Assembly: GCF_963422355.1 (NCBI RefSeq)
Contig: NC_085104.1
Span: 5,166,298 to 5,230,297, forward strand
Reading direction: 5' to 3'
Source: Corticium candelabrum
Lineage: Eukaryota > Porifera > Homoscleromorpha > Homosclerophorida > Plakinidae
DNA length: 64,000 nt
The position numbers and the translations under genes were made by a program. Shown piece by piece: positions 46,401 through 58,680 of this stretch; the stretch's first letter is position 1, and each line of letters opens with the position of its first letter. The notes under the pieces were generated by a model. The model saw only the letters and a list, made by a program, of their open reading frames with translations. It made no database searches and was not told the DNA's origin.

Positions 46401-49400
46401 TTCTGGAAAGCTTCTTGAACAGTGACATTTGGTCTGACGACAACCTGAACACACAAAAAGATCAATAAGCAAGTGGTTGTTGCACGATGTCTAAACTATG
46501 GATTATACGATAGATTACTAAAAAAATGTATGTGAACTACTGTATCCTGTGCAATTTAGTCTCAAACAGTTTACTTAAAGATAAATGAGAAAGTAACCTT
46601 TCAACAGATAAGCGATGCATAATTATAACTCAAAGTAAGCACCTGAAACTCTAACTTTAGTTGGTCCTAGATGTGAAACCATATGCAGTAAGATCTCACT
46701 TATACATGTATAACAACTTTAGGACTCTGAACTGTTCATGACTATTCTTGATATTATAATAAACTGACATCAACTCAAAAACTTATGCACTGATCATTCT
46801 AAACCTCTGAGACTGCAAAAATGCTTAAAGTTTGACACCTCAGATGTAAGTATACACCATATCTACAGTATCTACTCATATACAGGAAAGTGATACACAA
46901 ACTCATAAAAACCTCTCTCAATTGCATTTCTAAAAGACAATGTCGAGGACACAAACTGAAACAGAATTGAGAATGCGCAATGAACTTTAATCATAATCAT
47001 ACATAACTGTGCAAACTTACTATTGCCCACAAAGTTAATGTGAGCTTGAAGCAGTCCTATTCAGTTGACCAAAGAACTCAAATAACTATTAGTTAAACAC
47101 CGCAGAGCTTTATTAAGTCTCTGTCATTCTTGAGCCTGTAAGTAAACTTGGTACAACTGTACTATCTGAGTACAGAAATACTTTATCATGCTACACTTAA
47201 CTGCTGAAACATGTGCCTGACAAGGCTAATGACACATCACTTCCTTTACTACAGTAGTAAACAAATATTACACATAATATCCATCCAATCATTCAGTCAC
47301 TGACACAACATATTTGCATATGTGTTGCAACGTATGCATACTAATTTCAATACCTTTGCTACTTAGTTTCTTTATTTGCCAGAAAAATAGTTAAATGAGA
47401 TATTAAGGCATAACTCTTCCGTGCACTTTCCATAAGTTGATACTGTTACAACTACTCCCAACTTTTGTAGTCTGAGGATGTTAAAGTCATGTTAGACACA
47501 CATTCTGCAACAAGACAGACAGACATTCAGCATTCTTGAACTTTTAGAATTCAGTCATTAGAACAGTCTTCCTTTAAATCTGCCAATCAATATGCATGAA
47601 GTTAATAAACAAATTAAGTTTATCATCAAACTGTTGTTGTATGAAATAGTACACACAATGCCTGGCTGGTCACACTGCCACAGATTTCAATATTGCCAAA
47701 GTCTGATATCATCTTTTCTTCACACAAATTTATGTTCAAAGGCACAAATCAGTCAGATACAAATTCATTAATGTTAAACAAACCTTACTTAAGTGGCAGT
47801 ACAAGAACAACACTATGAACCAAAAGCACATAAATTTAAGGTCAAGAATTGCAAACTGCTTTCCTGAAACCTGTTTATTAGATAATCTACCTTGCCACCC
47901 CTGCTGCATTCTTATAAGCAAGTTCTGTTGTACCTTAGTTGATACCCTTATTCTATTTAATACTAATTCTCAACATAAGTGTCTAAAATACAACTCTACT
48001 TCCTCACCGTTGATTTCTGTTTGTGGGGCAAATATGCCCTTACGTGTGACCTCAGGGGAGACTCCCTTCCTTTCTGATGGTCAGGTGTTGACTCAACAAC
48101 AACTTTGGTCAATAACTTTTCTTTAGCAGACAATTCACTGACTTTCTCAGTCAATTCATGATATTCCTGATACAAGGTGTTGATTAATTAAAGCAACTCT
48201 ACATTATGTTTATGGAAACAATGTCTTCTTATTCCTTTGTGCATTTCCCACAAAGACCTACTTCTAAGTATAATCGAGGAGGCTGCTTGTAGCTGTCAAT
48301 TTTAGGAGCTAGCTCATCCAAGTCTCTCTCAAAGAATCGACGAAGTTGATGAATTTCCTGAAGCTACATAAAGATAATACAACAATTGATTACAATGGCT
48401 ATGTACTTCACAATAGAAGTATAACAAACAGCATAAACCTAACAGAAGCAATTCAATTAAAGGTCAGAGTTTAATAGTGACTAATACTAAAAGGCATAAT
48501 TAAATAAAGCTGAAATACTTATTTAAGGCATTAAGTATTTTAGTAACCAAACTGCCTGGTGACATCACGGCAACTATGGCACAGTCAGAAACAGATTACA
48601 AACAGCTGAACTGATAATTAATACATAATCAATATATGTACATCTGAGAGCAATACTAATAATATCTAGTTAGACCAACACAAGTCAATTCATGCAATAG
48701 TTTTCACACAAAAAGCACAAAAAGAGTGCTTGATCATGTTTCATTATCATTTTACTATTTAATTAAGTTAAAGTGATGACTTCTTACTCCAACATACACA
48801 AACAGCAGAATAGCTAATGATAAAGTTGGTAAAATTATTCAGACTGAGTATCTTACAGCCTACATCAATTTCAACAAATCGTCAGAACATAGCATCAAAA
48901 CAATCTAAAACAAGCATCTTTCACTATGTAAGCACACACTGCTTATTCCTCCTGTGTGCAACACAATATCATGTGCAAAGAGCAATACTACTAAATAATA
49001 ACCACTACTTCATGGCCTAGATGAAGATGATGCCTAAACCAACAGCACCTGTTCTCTTCTTCTCTACAGATAACATAAGTTCTGCTGTTTTAATATTTCT
49101 GACAAACCTGGCAGTCGCAAACATAAATTACACTGTTCTGGAAAAAACTCTTTCATAACATTTTGTGCATCTAATTAGCAGTCTGCCATTGTCTGTGGTC
49201 GCCATGTACGACAACTTGCAAACACCACCAGATGATAAGACTGCATTGAGGGCATAGCACACTCTCGAGCGTGACAGACATAGTCACATATCTATCCACA
49301 CACATACCCCGCAGACCGGAAGTCAGTTCACCCTTATACATTTAGAGTACACTACTCGCAAGTCTCGTGACCTTACAAAAGTCCCGTTTCTTATGGCTCA

Positions 49401-49717
49401 TGGCTGAAATTGTCCAGTTCAAACAATAAGTGTTCATAAACTTGGCAGTCAAGCAGACAATTACACCATTGAAACAAACTTGTGTAAACTTAACTAGATT
49501 TTGTGCTCTTAAAAGACTACATAACAACAAAGACTTAAGTTATAGAACATTCACAACTTGAAAATACCTAAACCAATCACTAAACAACAAGACACTGTCT
49601 AGTTCTTCCAAATTTTATTTTGAAACACGTTAATAATATTATCACCTCAAAAAGTCATGCATAACAATACTATATACGTATAAAGTAATAATAATGAATA
49701 AATGAGCATGCCCAAAA

Positions 49718-49795
<78 letters not shown>

Positions 49796-50143
49796 CGCGC
49801 GCGCGCTTATAACACTTTCACTTCAAACGTAGACAGACAAACAATAATAAGACGACAAAGTCTAATCTACGTGTTATGGCAACGACAAACAAGAGAAGTT
49901 CTCTCAAGGTCACAAACATCAACATTTTCAGTCTACTACACTGAGAAAAAGTCGGTATGTAGACTAGATAGACAATTACCACGAAGTACAACAATAGCGG
50001 ACTTTGGAGCAATGTTTAATTGTAATTTGCTCACACTGTTTAGATCTCGAGTGATACAAAATTGCAAAACGTACCTCACTGGCGACGTCCCTAGAAGCAG
50101 GGATGCGTTCGTCAGATACCATCTTCTCTAACTCGGCCGCCAT
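40454..50143 (-). CDS. BRAF: RAF serine/threonine kinase, B-Raf type, complete
   Basis: A MAPK kinase kinase that is activated by Ras-GTP and phosphorylates MEK at the membrane and in the cytoplasm. Exons in transcript order: 50143-50075, 48363-48262, 48166-48008, 46444-46292, 46231-46175, 43999-43932, 43872-43783 (or 43780), 43715-43490, 43432-43402, 43343-43236, 43176-42914, 41858-41753, 41690-41606, 41541-41365, 41307-41261, 41199-41081, 41028-40897, 40840-40706, 40648-40454. All phases agree; about 773 residues against 766 in human B-Raf. Domains: a B-Raf-specific N-terminal helix region, Ras-binding domain ([11 protein letters not shown]), C1 zinc finger ([21 protein letters not shown]), and CR2 14-3-3 site (RTHSAPNV). 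The kinase has [31 protein letters not shown] and APEVIRMQD, and the C-terminal 14-3-3 site is RSTSEP. The residues before the kinase (NDEWEIP) are acidic, as in B-Raf. Start MAAELEKM at 50143 has a good context (ACAATGG); an in-frame ATG lies 13 codons upstream. Two donors are GC (40896, 46291). Confidence 0.95.
41859..42913. other. RAF intron without recognised element
   Basis: A 1.05 kb intron. A plus-strand open frame (41946-42155, 69 codons) is hydrophilic and shows no known motif; possibly a transposon remnant. Confidence 0.4.
44000..45207. other. RAF intron, left part
   Basis: AT-rich intron sequence before the MITE. I see no gene or clear repeat. Confidence 0.5.
45208..45720 (-). mobile_element. 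PIF/Harbinger-like MITE, copy 3
   Basis: Ends are GAGCGTGTTCACATC and the complement of GAGGGTGTTCACACG, with TAT on both sides (45205-45207, 45721-45723). It is 513 bp and uninterrupted, in reverse orientation to copy 1. It lies in the RAF intron between exons 46231-46175 and 43999-43932. Confidence 0.8.
46445..48007. other. RAF intron, nothing recognised
   Basis: AT-rich unique sequence between the Ras-binding-domain exon and the preceding exon. Confidence 0.5.
48364..50074. other. RAF first intron
   Basis: 1.7 kb, AT-rich. The only structure seen is the (GT)n tract at 49721-49791 followed by GTACGCGCGCGCGCGC. Confidence 0.6.
49721..49806. repeat. (GT)n followed by (CG)n
   Basis: About 70 bases of GT followed by about 12 bases of alternating CG in RAF intron 1. 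Confidence 0.95.
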
Positions 50144-51134
50144 TGTTTGTACGGGACATAGCAATGTGTCGGGTGTTATCACATCCGGGATATGCGATAG
50201 GGTGTGGTTTTACATTTACCCTATGTCTGTTCCAGAGAGGAGAAAGTTGAAGTCCGTTCGAGAAGTGGCTGCGCAAAAGGTGAATTTGTAGTAGGTAAGA
50301 CAGGCAGTTCCAGGTCAATGCGTTACTACTAGGTTCTAGTTATGCATAGGCGTCCGTCAAGCCGCTGTGCTCGAAGCGCTCGCTCGTTGTCGCTAGTGTG
50401 ACGTCGTCACATAGTTACAGTTGCTAGTCGTAGTGCTGTTCTGTTATTTCGTTACACGTTTCAATGTGATGGCTGGCATGCATGCTGCCGAACCAACGCT
50501 GTTCCATGTTGTAACTGAGTCAGGCTTTCGTCAAACTGCGGAAAACTCGACAATATGTAGACATAAAGCCGTAGAAAGGAGATCAGCTGTTAGTCGTTTC
50601 CACCTTTTCGGGAAATTTTTAAAATTTATATACCGTGAAAATACTTATTTCAGAAAATAAAAAGTAAATATGAAAAGAGCAGATTGTAATTGTTGTTCGT
50701 TGACCACGCTGCAATACAGGTAATTTGTAAGTATTTTGGTGACGACTGATGAGAAAGCGAGGAGGTAACAGGGTGTTCAACTGTTGCAAGCTGGAGTAGA
50801 ATTTAGTCAGTGACTTAGTAACTTTACAATTGACTTCCTCAAGGTGTAGACTAGCAGCGTGTCTATGGTACTCAGAACAGGAAGTTCTAGCCTGCAAGCG
50901 GATACACGTTTGTCAGTCTTGGTCTCGATCATGACTCTGTATCTTGTATGTCTGACTGACTTTGTATATTTCAGATGTCTGTATAGCAACGGTTGTCGTT
51001 ACCTAGTTCTAAGTAGGCAGCAATTGTCCTCAACAGCTTGGAAGAAAGTTTTTGTTGTTGGGACATTAATTAAAAATGGGGCCATGACTAACCGTTATGA
51101 TGGTTGTAAGTTTGTGGGTTTGAATTGAGCTTAA
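50144..51134. other. Upstream region of RAF
   Basis: Contains the RAF 5' UTR/promoter, with a GC-richer stretch at 50150-50420. An open frame at 50421-50660 on the plus strand has no motif. It might hold the missing TES first exon, but nothing supports a specific choice. Confidence 0.4.
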
Positions 51135-51760
51135 AGGTGCTCACTCAAGATTCACCACACACGGGCAGACACACACACGCAAACTTGAAATCATGCCACG
51201 ATTTCAAGTTGTGTCCTAACGAAGCAAAGCAAGTGAACATCTTGGGTGCATAGTGCAAAGGGAAATGCGAATCGCATTCTTGTGCACCACGGCAGTTTTG
51301 CTCCTTGTACTTGACATTTTGAGTAAGCTAATGTCAAGTGTGTTAGGTTCTTTATCCACACATTTACCATTTACCATCTTGAAATAGCTTGCTGTTGAAC
51401 GACAAAACGCTTTCTCAATTGTTTTCTTGTTGCACATGACCCAAAAATGGGTGGAATCCAGAGCATTATTGTGCACTATCGTGATGGCATCCGAAACTCG
51501 GAGCGTGAAAGTAGCCTTGGAGAGGTGCCGGACGCCACCAACAATGCAGATTGCGTATCTATCGTGCATGTTAGCTACTGGTCTCGAAGTTCCAGATCCA
51601 TTTTCGGGTCACATGCAACAAGGAAAAGATCGAGAAATCGCTTTGTCGTTCAACAGCAAGCTACTTCAAACTGGTAAATGGTAAATGTGTTGATAAAGGC
51701 GCGATTTCAAGTTTGTGTGGGTGTGTCTGCGAGTGCCCATGAATTTGTGAGCGGGCACCT
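51135..51760. mobile_element. Foldback element flanked by TTAA
   Basis: Starts AGGTGCTCACTC and ends GCGGGCACCT, with TTAA on both sides (51131-51134, 51761-51764). The halves are inverted copies of each other: CACATTTACCATTTACCA, TAGCTTGCTGTTGAACGACA and CAAACTTGAAATC occur on both arms in opposite orientation. Arms are nearly 300 bases and about 80% alike by eye. TTAA targets are typical of piggyBac and Kolobok elements. No transposase is present. Confidence 0.75.
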
Positions 51761-51764
51761 TTAA

Positions 51765-53439
51765 TAACTCTTTTACTCAAGGCGCGTAAGTGCTCGCGTA
51801 CAGTAATGCTGGCCCGTTATGTGGCGGATGACCAACTCGATGACTCACTATGCCTACTTCGCATGCTCTCATTGTCACAAGAATGGATGTCGCAAATTAT
51901 CTAAGTGTAGCATGACGCACAAATAATTTAGAGTTGCGATTTACAACACAACACAAGCTGTTTAGCTAATTAGACATGTCTTGGCATGTGGTGTCTAGTG
52001 ATGTCCATGTGACCTTGTATCTCATGATGTATTTGCATTGTTGTACACCTGCTATGTTAGTAAGGTAGCAGCCAAGGGTTTAGCACTTTGGTGCTTTTTA
52101 TTTTCTAACAGTTGTATTTTGTGTTTTGTGTCAACAACAGAATTCGGTCTAATACGTTAGTAATAACACAGCTATTTTTAGTTGTGCGGGCATTCTAGCC
52201 ATGCTCTTGTTTATGTAAGATGAAGAAGGACTTTCAAGACAGAACTTAGAACTGGTGACATTTATAGTAAAGCTAGGATTAATGATACATAGATTGATTA
52301 GATATTTTACGGGATATTAGGCTGGCTGTTTCTTAATTGACTTTGTATCTCTCTTCATGCCATAGTCTTTGATCATCTTTGGCCATCTTTACATACAGGG
52401 TACACATCACATACCGGTAGTTGTCTGAAGCTTAAAACTTTGGTGTGTGAAACTGTTGCAAAATTTTTGTATTATATGCAAAACACAGGGCATTGCTGGG
52501 GTTCCCTAAAGAGACATACACTTAAAATTCCAGACCAAAGGTAGGCAAGTGTGCATTGGGATTCCAAAGCTAAGGTTGGGAGAGCAGTGTAAAGTGTAAA
52601 GATATGTCTTTTGTGTCTTCATACTATATGTGCATGTTACAGCAGTAGTAATCATTAATTAAAACGTAGCAACCACAGAGGCCACGGGCTATTGTCCTCA
52701 ATGAATAAGCAGCAAAATATTGATAAAAATAGACTGGATAATAGAGAAACAAACTACACTTTTACAGTTTCAGTTTCACAGGTTTTGTGCTTTGACTTCT
52801 GGTAGACAACACAGAGATCACATAGGAAGGAGATGAGGGTCGTACTAAAATGTTTTAGTACAGAAGTACTATCCCCAGCTACGCCACTGAAACAAGCACC
52901 TTGCAGTATATTTTTGCAGTGCTGTAGAAAGAGAAGGATATTTTAATTTGCCAGCAGTGCAGTAATTGAACAACTGCGTACAGTCCATCTTGTAAGACAC
53001 ATTGTTTGCTTGAAAGGCCAGAGAGGAGAGACCATTTTAGAGAATGCATAGTTAATAAATCATTTTCACCAACTTTACGACTACAGTAGTTGCTTTGAAG
53101 CCCTTTTGCCTGCTGCTGTATTTGGATTAGATTGCCACTTCACCGATATCCATAGGCATGAATATAGACAGCTCTGTTCAGTGTTGTATGCTTGTCTTGT
53201 GCATTGACTGAGTGGAAGTATGCATCAGATGAGAACATGTTTTAAACCTCTTGCTGATTAACTTATCAGGATTATACTGTACTACAGTGAACGGCTTTTA
53301 TGGGAAGTCATAAATCTATTTGTTGATGGCCATGCACATTTGCTTATGAGATTAGCAACTGCTACTTCATCAGCAAGTAGGAGATCTTGCAGGATTTAAG
53401 AGGTTTGGAAGTTTAAGGCTAGCACACGCTCTGGCATAG
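51765..53439. other. Intergenic or TES 5' intron sequence
   Basis: No gene or repeat recognised. The first exon of the TES homologue is expected somewhere between here and the RAF promoter. Confidence 0.4.
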
Positions 53440-53563
53440 CCTCGTCCCCAGACTCTCGTTCTAGTCTTGTCCGGTGCTCGTATGACAATCTTGTGCTTGG
53501 AATTGTCATACGGGCACCGGACAAGACTAGTGTGAGAGAGTCTGGGGACAAGGCTAGCGCTGG
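53440..53563. repeat. Hairpin MITE-like inverted repeat
   Basis: The left arm TAGCCTCGTCCCCAGACTCT then GTCTTGTCCGGTGC pairs with the right arm (complement GCTAGCCTTGTCCCCAGACT) over about 55 bases with a loop of about 15 bases. Confidence 0.8.
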
Positions 53564-53976
53564 CTTATCTCACACAATAATTATAGGCTCAAGACTCCAC
53601 AGCACTGGCGCACAAGAATTATTGGGAGGGCCAAGCCCCTTCAGCCCCACTGAGTGACTCGTTTCTACGCCTATGCAGTACGGTTCAACAATCTGTGTAC
53701 TATACCCTTTTTAGTAACTGTAGATATGTTCTGTACTGACCGTACAGTAACTGTACTGTTGCTCTGTCTAAATATGCCTTTAAAGGGCAATATACAGAGA
53801 AAAAATTTGGTGTTGGTATTGTTGTTTATTATTCTTATTTAGTCATCAATGATAAATAATGATAATTTCGGACTGTATTGGTATTATTAGTGTTGGCTGT
53901 ATAGTTTTGTTCCTGTACTTTGCTTTTAAGTGGTTTATGTATCTGAACGATATAACTAATTTGATACGTTCTTCAG

Positions 53977-55996
53977 GGTTTGCTAGTACACGATGTGGAC
54001 TTCGGTGCAGCTTGTCTCATTTGTGGAGATGATTGTCCTGGATTTGAATTGCATTACTGGAGGCAAGTGACTGGTGGTGTCAACTAGTACTTGGACAGTG
54101 ATTGTTCATGAATTGTCAAACCACAGAAAGATCTGTAAGAACTGCAAGTGCTTTCGTGAAGATCATGACATCCACAATACAGAAGACACTAAAGTGACGA
54201 AAGTTATTGGACGATTGTTCAGGTCTAGACCAGAGCCAAAGCCCGTTGAAAAGAAAAAGTAGGTTATGGCGATGAAGCATTTGTGTTGAAATGATTGAAA
54301 TTTTGTATTTTAAGGGACATTGCATTGTCTGCCAAGTATTCGTGGACACCCGATGTCGATAAAATTTTGGTACAAAACGAGCCGTTTGATTATGCACACA
54401 ATGTTTATGGTTGTTGTACAGGCTGAGAAATACATGAAAGAATTGCCAGCGACAAAGACACCACTGAAGGGTACCGATGGTCACATGTATCGTTCGAAAC
54501 AGCTGATTCACCAACTTCCTGCTCACGATACTGACTCTTCTTTGTGTGACAATTTGACCGAGTATGAAAAACAGGAAATGAGTGAATTTCTTCAGCAGCA
54601 GCAAGAAGTTGCTGTTGGAAGAGCTGCTGTTAAAGACTGCAGTGTAGAGAGTGATGCCAGTCAGTGGGTCAGTAAGCATTTTTTGGAGTGTGCACAAGTT
54701 TAAGACATATGTGAATCTAACCTTGTTGGTATTACAGTGTTGTGCAAAGTGCTCAGAGGTTCTTGCTGTCGGTAGCTGTGCTGTGTTTGCTGAGAAGGCT
54801 GGAGAAGAAGCTTGTTGGCATCCGAAGTGCTTTGTGTGTAACCAGTGTGAAGAGTTGCTCGTTGATCTAATTTACTTCTGGAAAGACGACAAGCTTTATT
54901 GTGGCCGTCATTATGCAGAAGCTGTAAAGCCCCGCTGTGCAGCTTGTGATGAGGTGAGTAGTGCATTTAGAGATGTGCTGTATTGTTTTATAAGAGTTGT
55001 ATTACAAATGTGGACGAGATTAGACTTTGAGTGAATGGGTGCTGTGATACCTGTAGTAGATGCTTTTTCTCAATTGCATGTTATGTACATATCAATACTT
55101 GCACATTTTACATCATCTTTATGTGATGTCACTTGGTGCCAAGTGATTCTGTTTTATAGTACCAGGCCTGTAGAAGCTTAACGTATGCTAAAAGTTGTAA
55201 CTTTTTATTAAATGTAGTGTGAGTTAACTTAATAAATCAAATAAATAATGCTTTGCTCAACAATTAGCCTTTGATTTTGTAAACATGCAGTCTTTAAGCA
55301 AAACTTATTAGCAATCATTTTGTTTGTAGTAAGACGTTGATGGAGCAAAAAGTGATCAGAGAACACTGAGACATCTCTTCTTATTGGGTTAGCAGTATTG
55401 CAGAACACAGTTGATAGGGCTTTATCAGCTTAACGTAGGACCTTTCTAAATAGTATCCGAATTTAGTTTAGGGATGATGTCTATTGTATCTAGAATATGG
55501 ATCGTTGAGCTGTCAATATTTCCATATGCATTAACACGTGCATGGGTAATTGGTGTGTTGGTCATGTGTTGTGTAGCTCATTTTTTCTCGAGAGTACACT
55601 CGAGCGGAGGACAAGAACTGGCATTTGAAGCACTTTTGTTGTTGGGAATGTGACGCTCAACTGGGTGGCCAGCGCTACATCACACATGAGTCTCATCCCT
55701 ATTGTCTTACTTGTTTCGATTTACGCTTTTCCAAGTTGTGTCATGTAAGGTGCTATTTATGGCGACAGCTGTTCATTTGAAAATTATACACACTCTGATT
55801 TTAGTCATGTGGTTTGGCAATTCCTGCTGATGCTCCACATCTTTCTCACGGAAATCTAAGTTGGCATGGAAGTGACAAGTGTTTCCATTGCTCGTTTTGC
55901 CAAGTTTCTCTTATTGGCAAGAAATTTCTTCCTAGAGAGGACACAGTGTTTTGCTCCAGGGACTGCGCACGAAATGCCAAAGAACAGAAGGCATAG
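53977..55996 (+). CDS. TES: Testin homologue (PET + three LIM domains), first exon not found
   Basis: An actin/focal-adhesion scaffold. Exons: 53977-54062, 54127-54258, 54315-54369, 54422-54667, 54738-54953, 55577-55744, 55805-55996; all phases agree (365 residues seen, human TES 421). The N-terminal cysteine-rich block reads [20 protein letters not shown] then [14 protein letters not shown]. The PET domain is [10 protein letters not shown] then [20 protein letters not shown] and [14 protein letters not shown]1 is CCAKCSE...[11 protein letters not shown]...[16 protein letters not shown]2 is [31 protein letters not shown], and LIM3 is CGLAIPAD...[13 protein letters not shown] ending VFCSRDC. 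The stop TAG is at 55994. The first intron (54063-54126) has a GC donor in the strong context GAG|GCAAGT. The first exon, ending in phase 0, is unassigned. Confidence 0.93.
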
Positions 55997-57030
55997 TAGT
56001 TATACTTACAGTTGTAATTGGACGAGTGGAAAGTTCTTTATCTTTTTTTTTTATCAGCATTGAATGTGATGACCTGCTGCGGCTGTTTGCAACTGGTGTT
56101 TTTTAGTTTTAATGCGATAGAATATGGAAGTTTTATGATTCTACGTAATAGTACATACTGCGGTTCACTCACTGTCTTTGCTTGTATGTGGGGTGGGACA
56201 TGCGGTAACGTGCTTTGTACCATGGGATTTCTTGAACGCACTCTGATGGTCAGGTGTTAAGTTCAGTTGGATACGTAAATATTGCAGCTGTAATGCAACT
56301 CAACAAAATTTCAACCATTGCGGCATGTCCAATCTAAATTCAACCAAAATTGAGAAATAAAGTTTTATGCATATGGTTACTTGTAAACTAGACGTAGGTG
56401 CGGATGCGTGTTTTCATCTTGTTCTGTCGTTAGCGTGAACACGCAATTTCCTAAAGGTGAAAGCACTGCTGTATTCCGCCATATCTCTTGTACATGCATG
56501 CGCAATACCCACTAATGCAGCTTACTTGCTACTCTAACTCTACTCTACTCTCCCTCGTCTCTAGTCTCCTAATTAACGACAAGTCCCATTGTCAGTAAGC
56601 CAACGTCTCTAATTTCAACACGAAGTCCCAATACGTTTTGGGAATCTCGTCCTGCAACCAAGCCTTCCTTCCCTCCGTGCGAGCAGGCGAACAGCACGTG
56701 AGGTTGCGCAGTAAGGGCTTGCCTTGCGAGGCTAAAGTTACAAAGAGCCGCGCCGAAGTGATTTGCCGTTTGATGATAAGACTGCCTGTCCTTTCTCAGT
56801 CACCTGTATAAACAAGTTTTGGACCAAAGTACTCGGTACTGGAATGAGGTCAATTTCTCGTCGCCTAGGGTTCAGCACTGTTAGTGCTCCCTTTCATTTC
56901 TTCAGGTTCTGGTGATGGAGATACCTCAAGATTTAGCGTAGACGATGTAGTCGTTTGCACTTGCGGTGATGTTGGTAGAGTCGTCGCCCGTGGTGTTGTA
57001 GTTGTGGCCAGTGTGACTGTCTCTAGAGCG
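55997..57030. other. TES 3' flank and intergenic
   Basis: Contains an AATAAA at about 56355 that could serve TES polyadenylation. No gene recognised; an open frame at 56865-57056 is a low-complexity Thr/Ser reading. Confidence 0.5.
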
Positions 57031-58680
57031 ACGCCCCTGTTATCGGACACCATCAATCATCGGACAGCCATGCAAGAAGTAAACGAAGTAAGACTGAGCT
57101 TTGCTAGAGGCCACAGTAAGAAGGATTAGTAGAGACTGTGATTCCAGACGTGGGACTTCCAAAGGCTTGAAACGGTTACGCTAGGACGGTAAACGTGATC
57201 CTTCTCTGCGACCCCGTTCATCGGACACCACCATCATTCACCGGACACGACCTCCCCCATGAAAACGCAAAGACCATTCTGCAACTTCGCACCCGAGATA
57301 GGTTTATACGTGACTAGCTAACACAACAACACTATCACAGTCTCCGTTTGCTACTCTCCAGGAGAGATAGCGCACGCTCATTGACTCGAGGTAACGCCCC
57401 TTTCGTCGGACAGTTTTTTCTTTGCAGCAGCAGTCTGCAGGTAATAATGTCATGAGAGAGAGAGAGTTGGAAGGAAATATCGTACGGCCCCCAATTCGTT
57501 TGACCTTTATTTGACTCAGCAACGGTTATTAGCGGAAACTGCTGAATTTTCGATCTCTGCTGACAAGCTCACTCTGTTGGCATCTACTAGCCCTCAGGTA
57601 CTGTCTAGTCTTCCCAGCGTAAGAATTTGAACTTCCGAGTGTCTTGCAGCGCAACTGCACAGGCTTGATGCACCGGATGTAGCAGACGATTCACGTCATC
57701 CATGTTCGAGCTTTGCGGTGGGCACATTCTCCCAACTCGCACAAGAACAGCCCGTGCTTTCCTTTCAAGGCCCCTAAATTGTTACTTGGCTCTGACTAAA
57801 ACTGTGCAGGTGTTTCTATCTCAGTTTGATATCTACCTTTGCCTGACCTTGCACCGTCACGAGTGCAGCACGTCATCGTTGGTACAACCAGCTGTACTGA
57901 ATGCAGGAACTTTGTTTACTATCAGAGCAGCTAGAACCTTCACACCTGCTTCTCCTAGGTAAGTTGAATTAGATTACGTCAAGTCCTTGTCAACGCGCGC
58001 TACGCAGCGATCGACTTTCTTTGCGAAGGGTAAAAGAGCGTTTTAGCACTTCAATCCTGCCCTCTCGTCGGTTTCGGTTGTCGTCTTCTTTGTTGAATGG
58101 CTAGTTCGTTCAAGCGACATCTTTTACACGTCCTAGTGGGAGCGTGGTTGTAGAAATGGCTCAGAATTGCCATCAAGCACTCTAGGCAAGTGCTCTGCGT
58201 TCTGCGGCGTTTCAAATAGCTGAATTTAATCAACGGCAGTTATTTGAAACCTAGAGCTGTTGCTGAGAAGGTAGGAAGGTAAGAAAATGGGAGTCCGACG
58301 ATTGCAATTGGGGCCGTTACCACGGGCGTTTGACCGACTGTAACTCATACAGATCTTGGCTGACATGCAGGGTAACAACACGATTTGTAGGTAAAGAGTT
58401 GTTGATTAGCGATATATAAGTAACTAGGCTGAAGGATGCGTGTGTGCAATATAAACGCTACTGTCCGGTGAACGATGCGTTTGTCCGATGAACGGGGTAT
58501 GCAAGGCTCCGCACAGTTTTCAATCTCACTCTAAGCAGAGAAGAGGTACAATGCTCTCTTTTGGTGTGCTCAATTACAACTCGGATACCTACATTTATGA
58601 TGTGTTAGGGACTGCGTTCAAAAACGGATAACTGAGAACTCGCGTCCGGAATATGATGGTGTCCGAGGAACGGGGCCGCG
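57031..58680. mobile_element. Inverted-repeat element with CCCCGTTCATCGGACACCA motifs
   Basis: The motif occurs pointing inward from the left at 57031 (CCCCTGTTATCGGACACCAT), 57211 (CCCCGTTCATCGGACACCAC) and 57395 (a shorter form). It is inverted on the right at 58498-58461 and 58680-58641. Outer and inner pairs also share the following CATCATN(3)CCGGACA. This multi-copy inverted terminal arrangement suggests a DNA transposon about 1.65 kb long. The interior open frame (57702-57962) has no motif. The superfamily is unknown. Confidence 0.5.

Noticed and set aside
50421..50660. First exon of TES
   Set aside because: The frame begins with a plausible ATG (MAGMHAAEP) but has no resemblance to testin N-termini and no donor in the needed phase that I can defend.
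54116..54697. 193-codon minus-strand open frame over the TES exons
   Set aside because: The plus strand has PET-domain exons with correct splice phases; the minus frame has no motif and crosses introns.
57031..58498. Solo LTR pair of the gypsy relic
   Set aside because: The flanking motifs are inverted, not direct, so they cannot be LTRs of one element.
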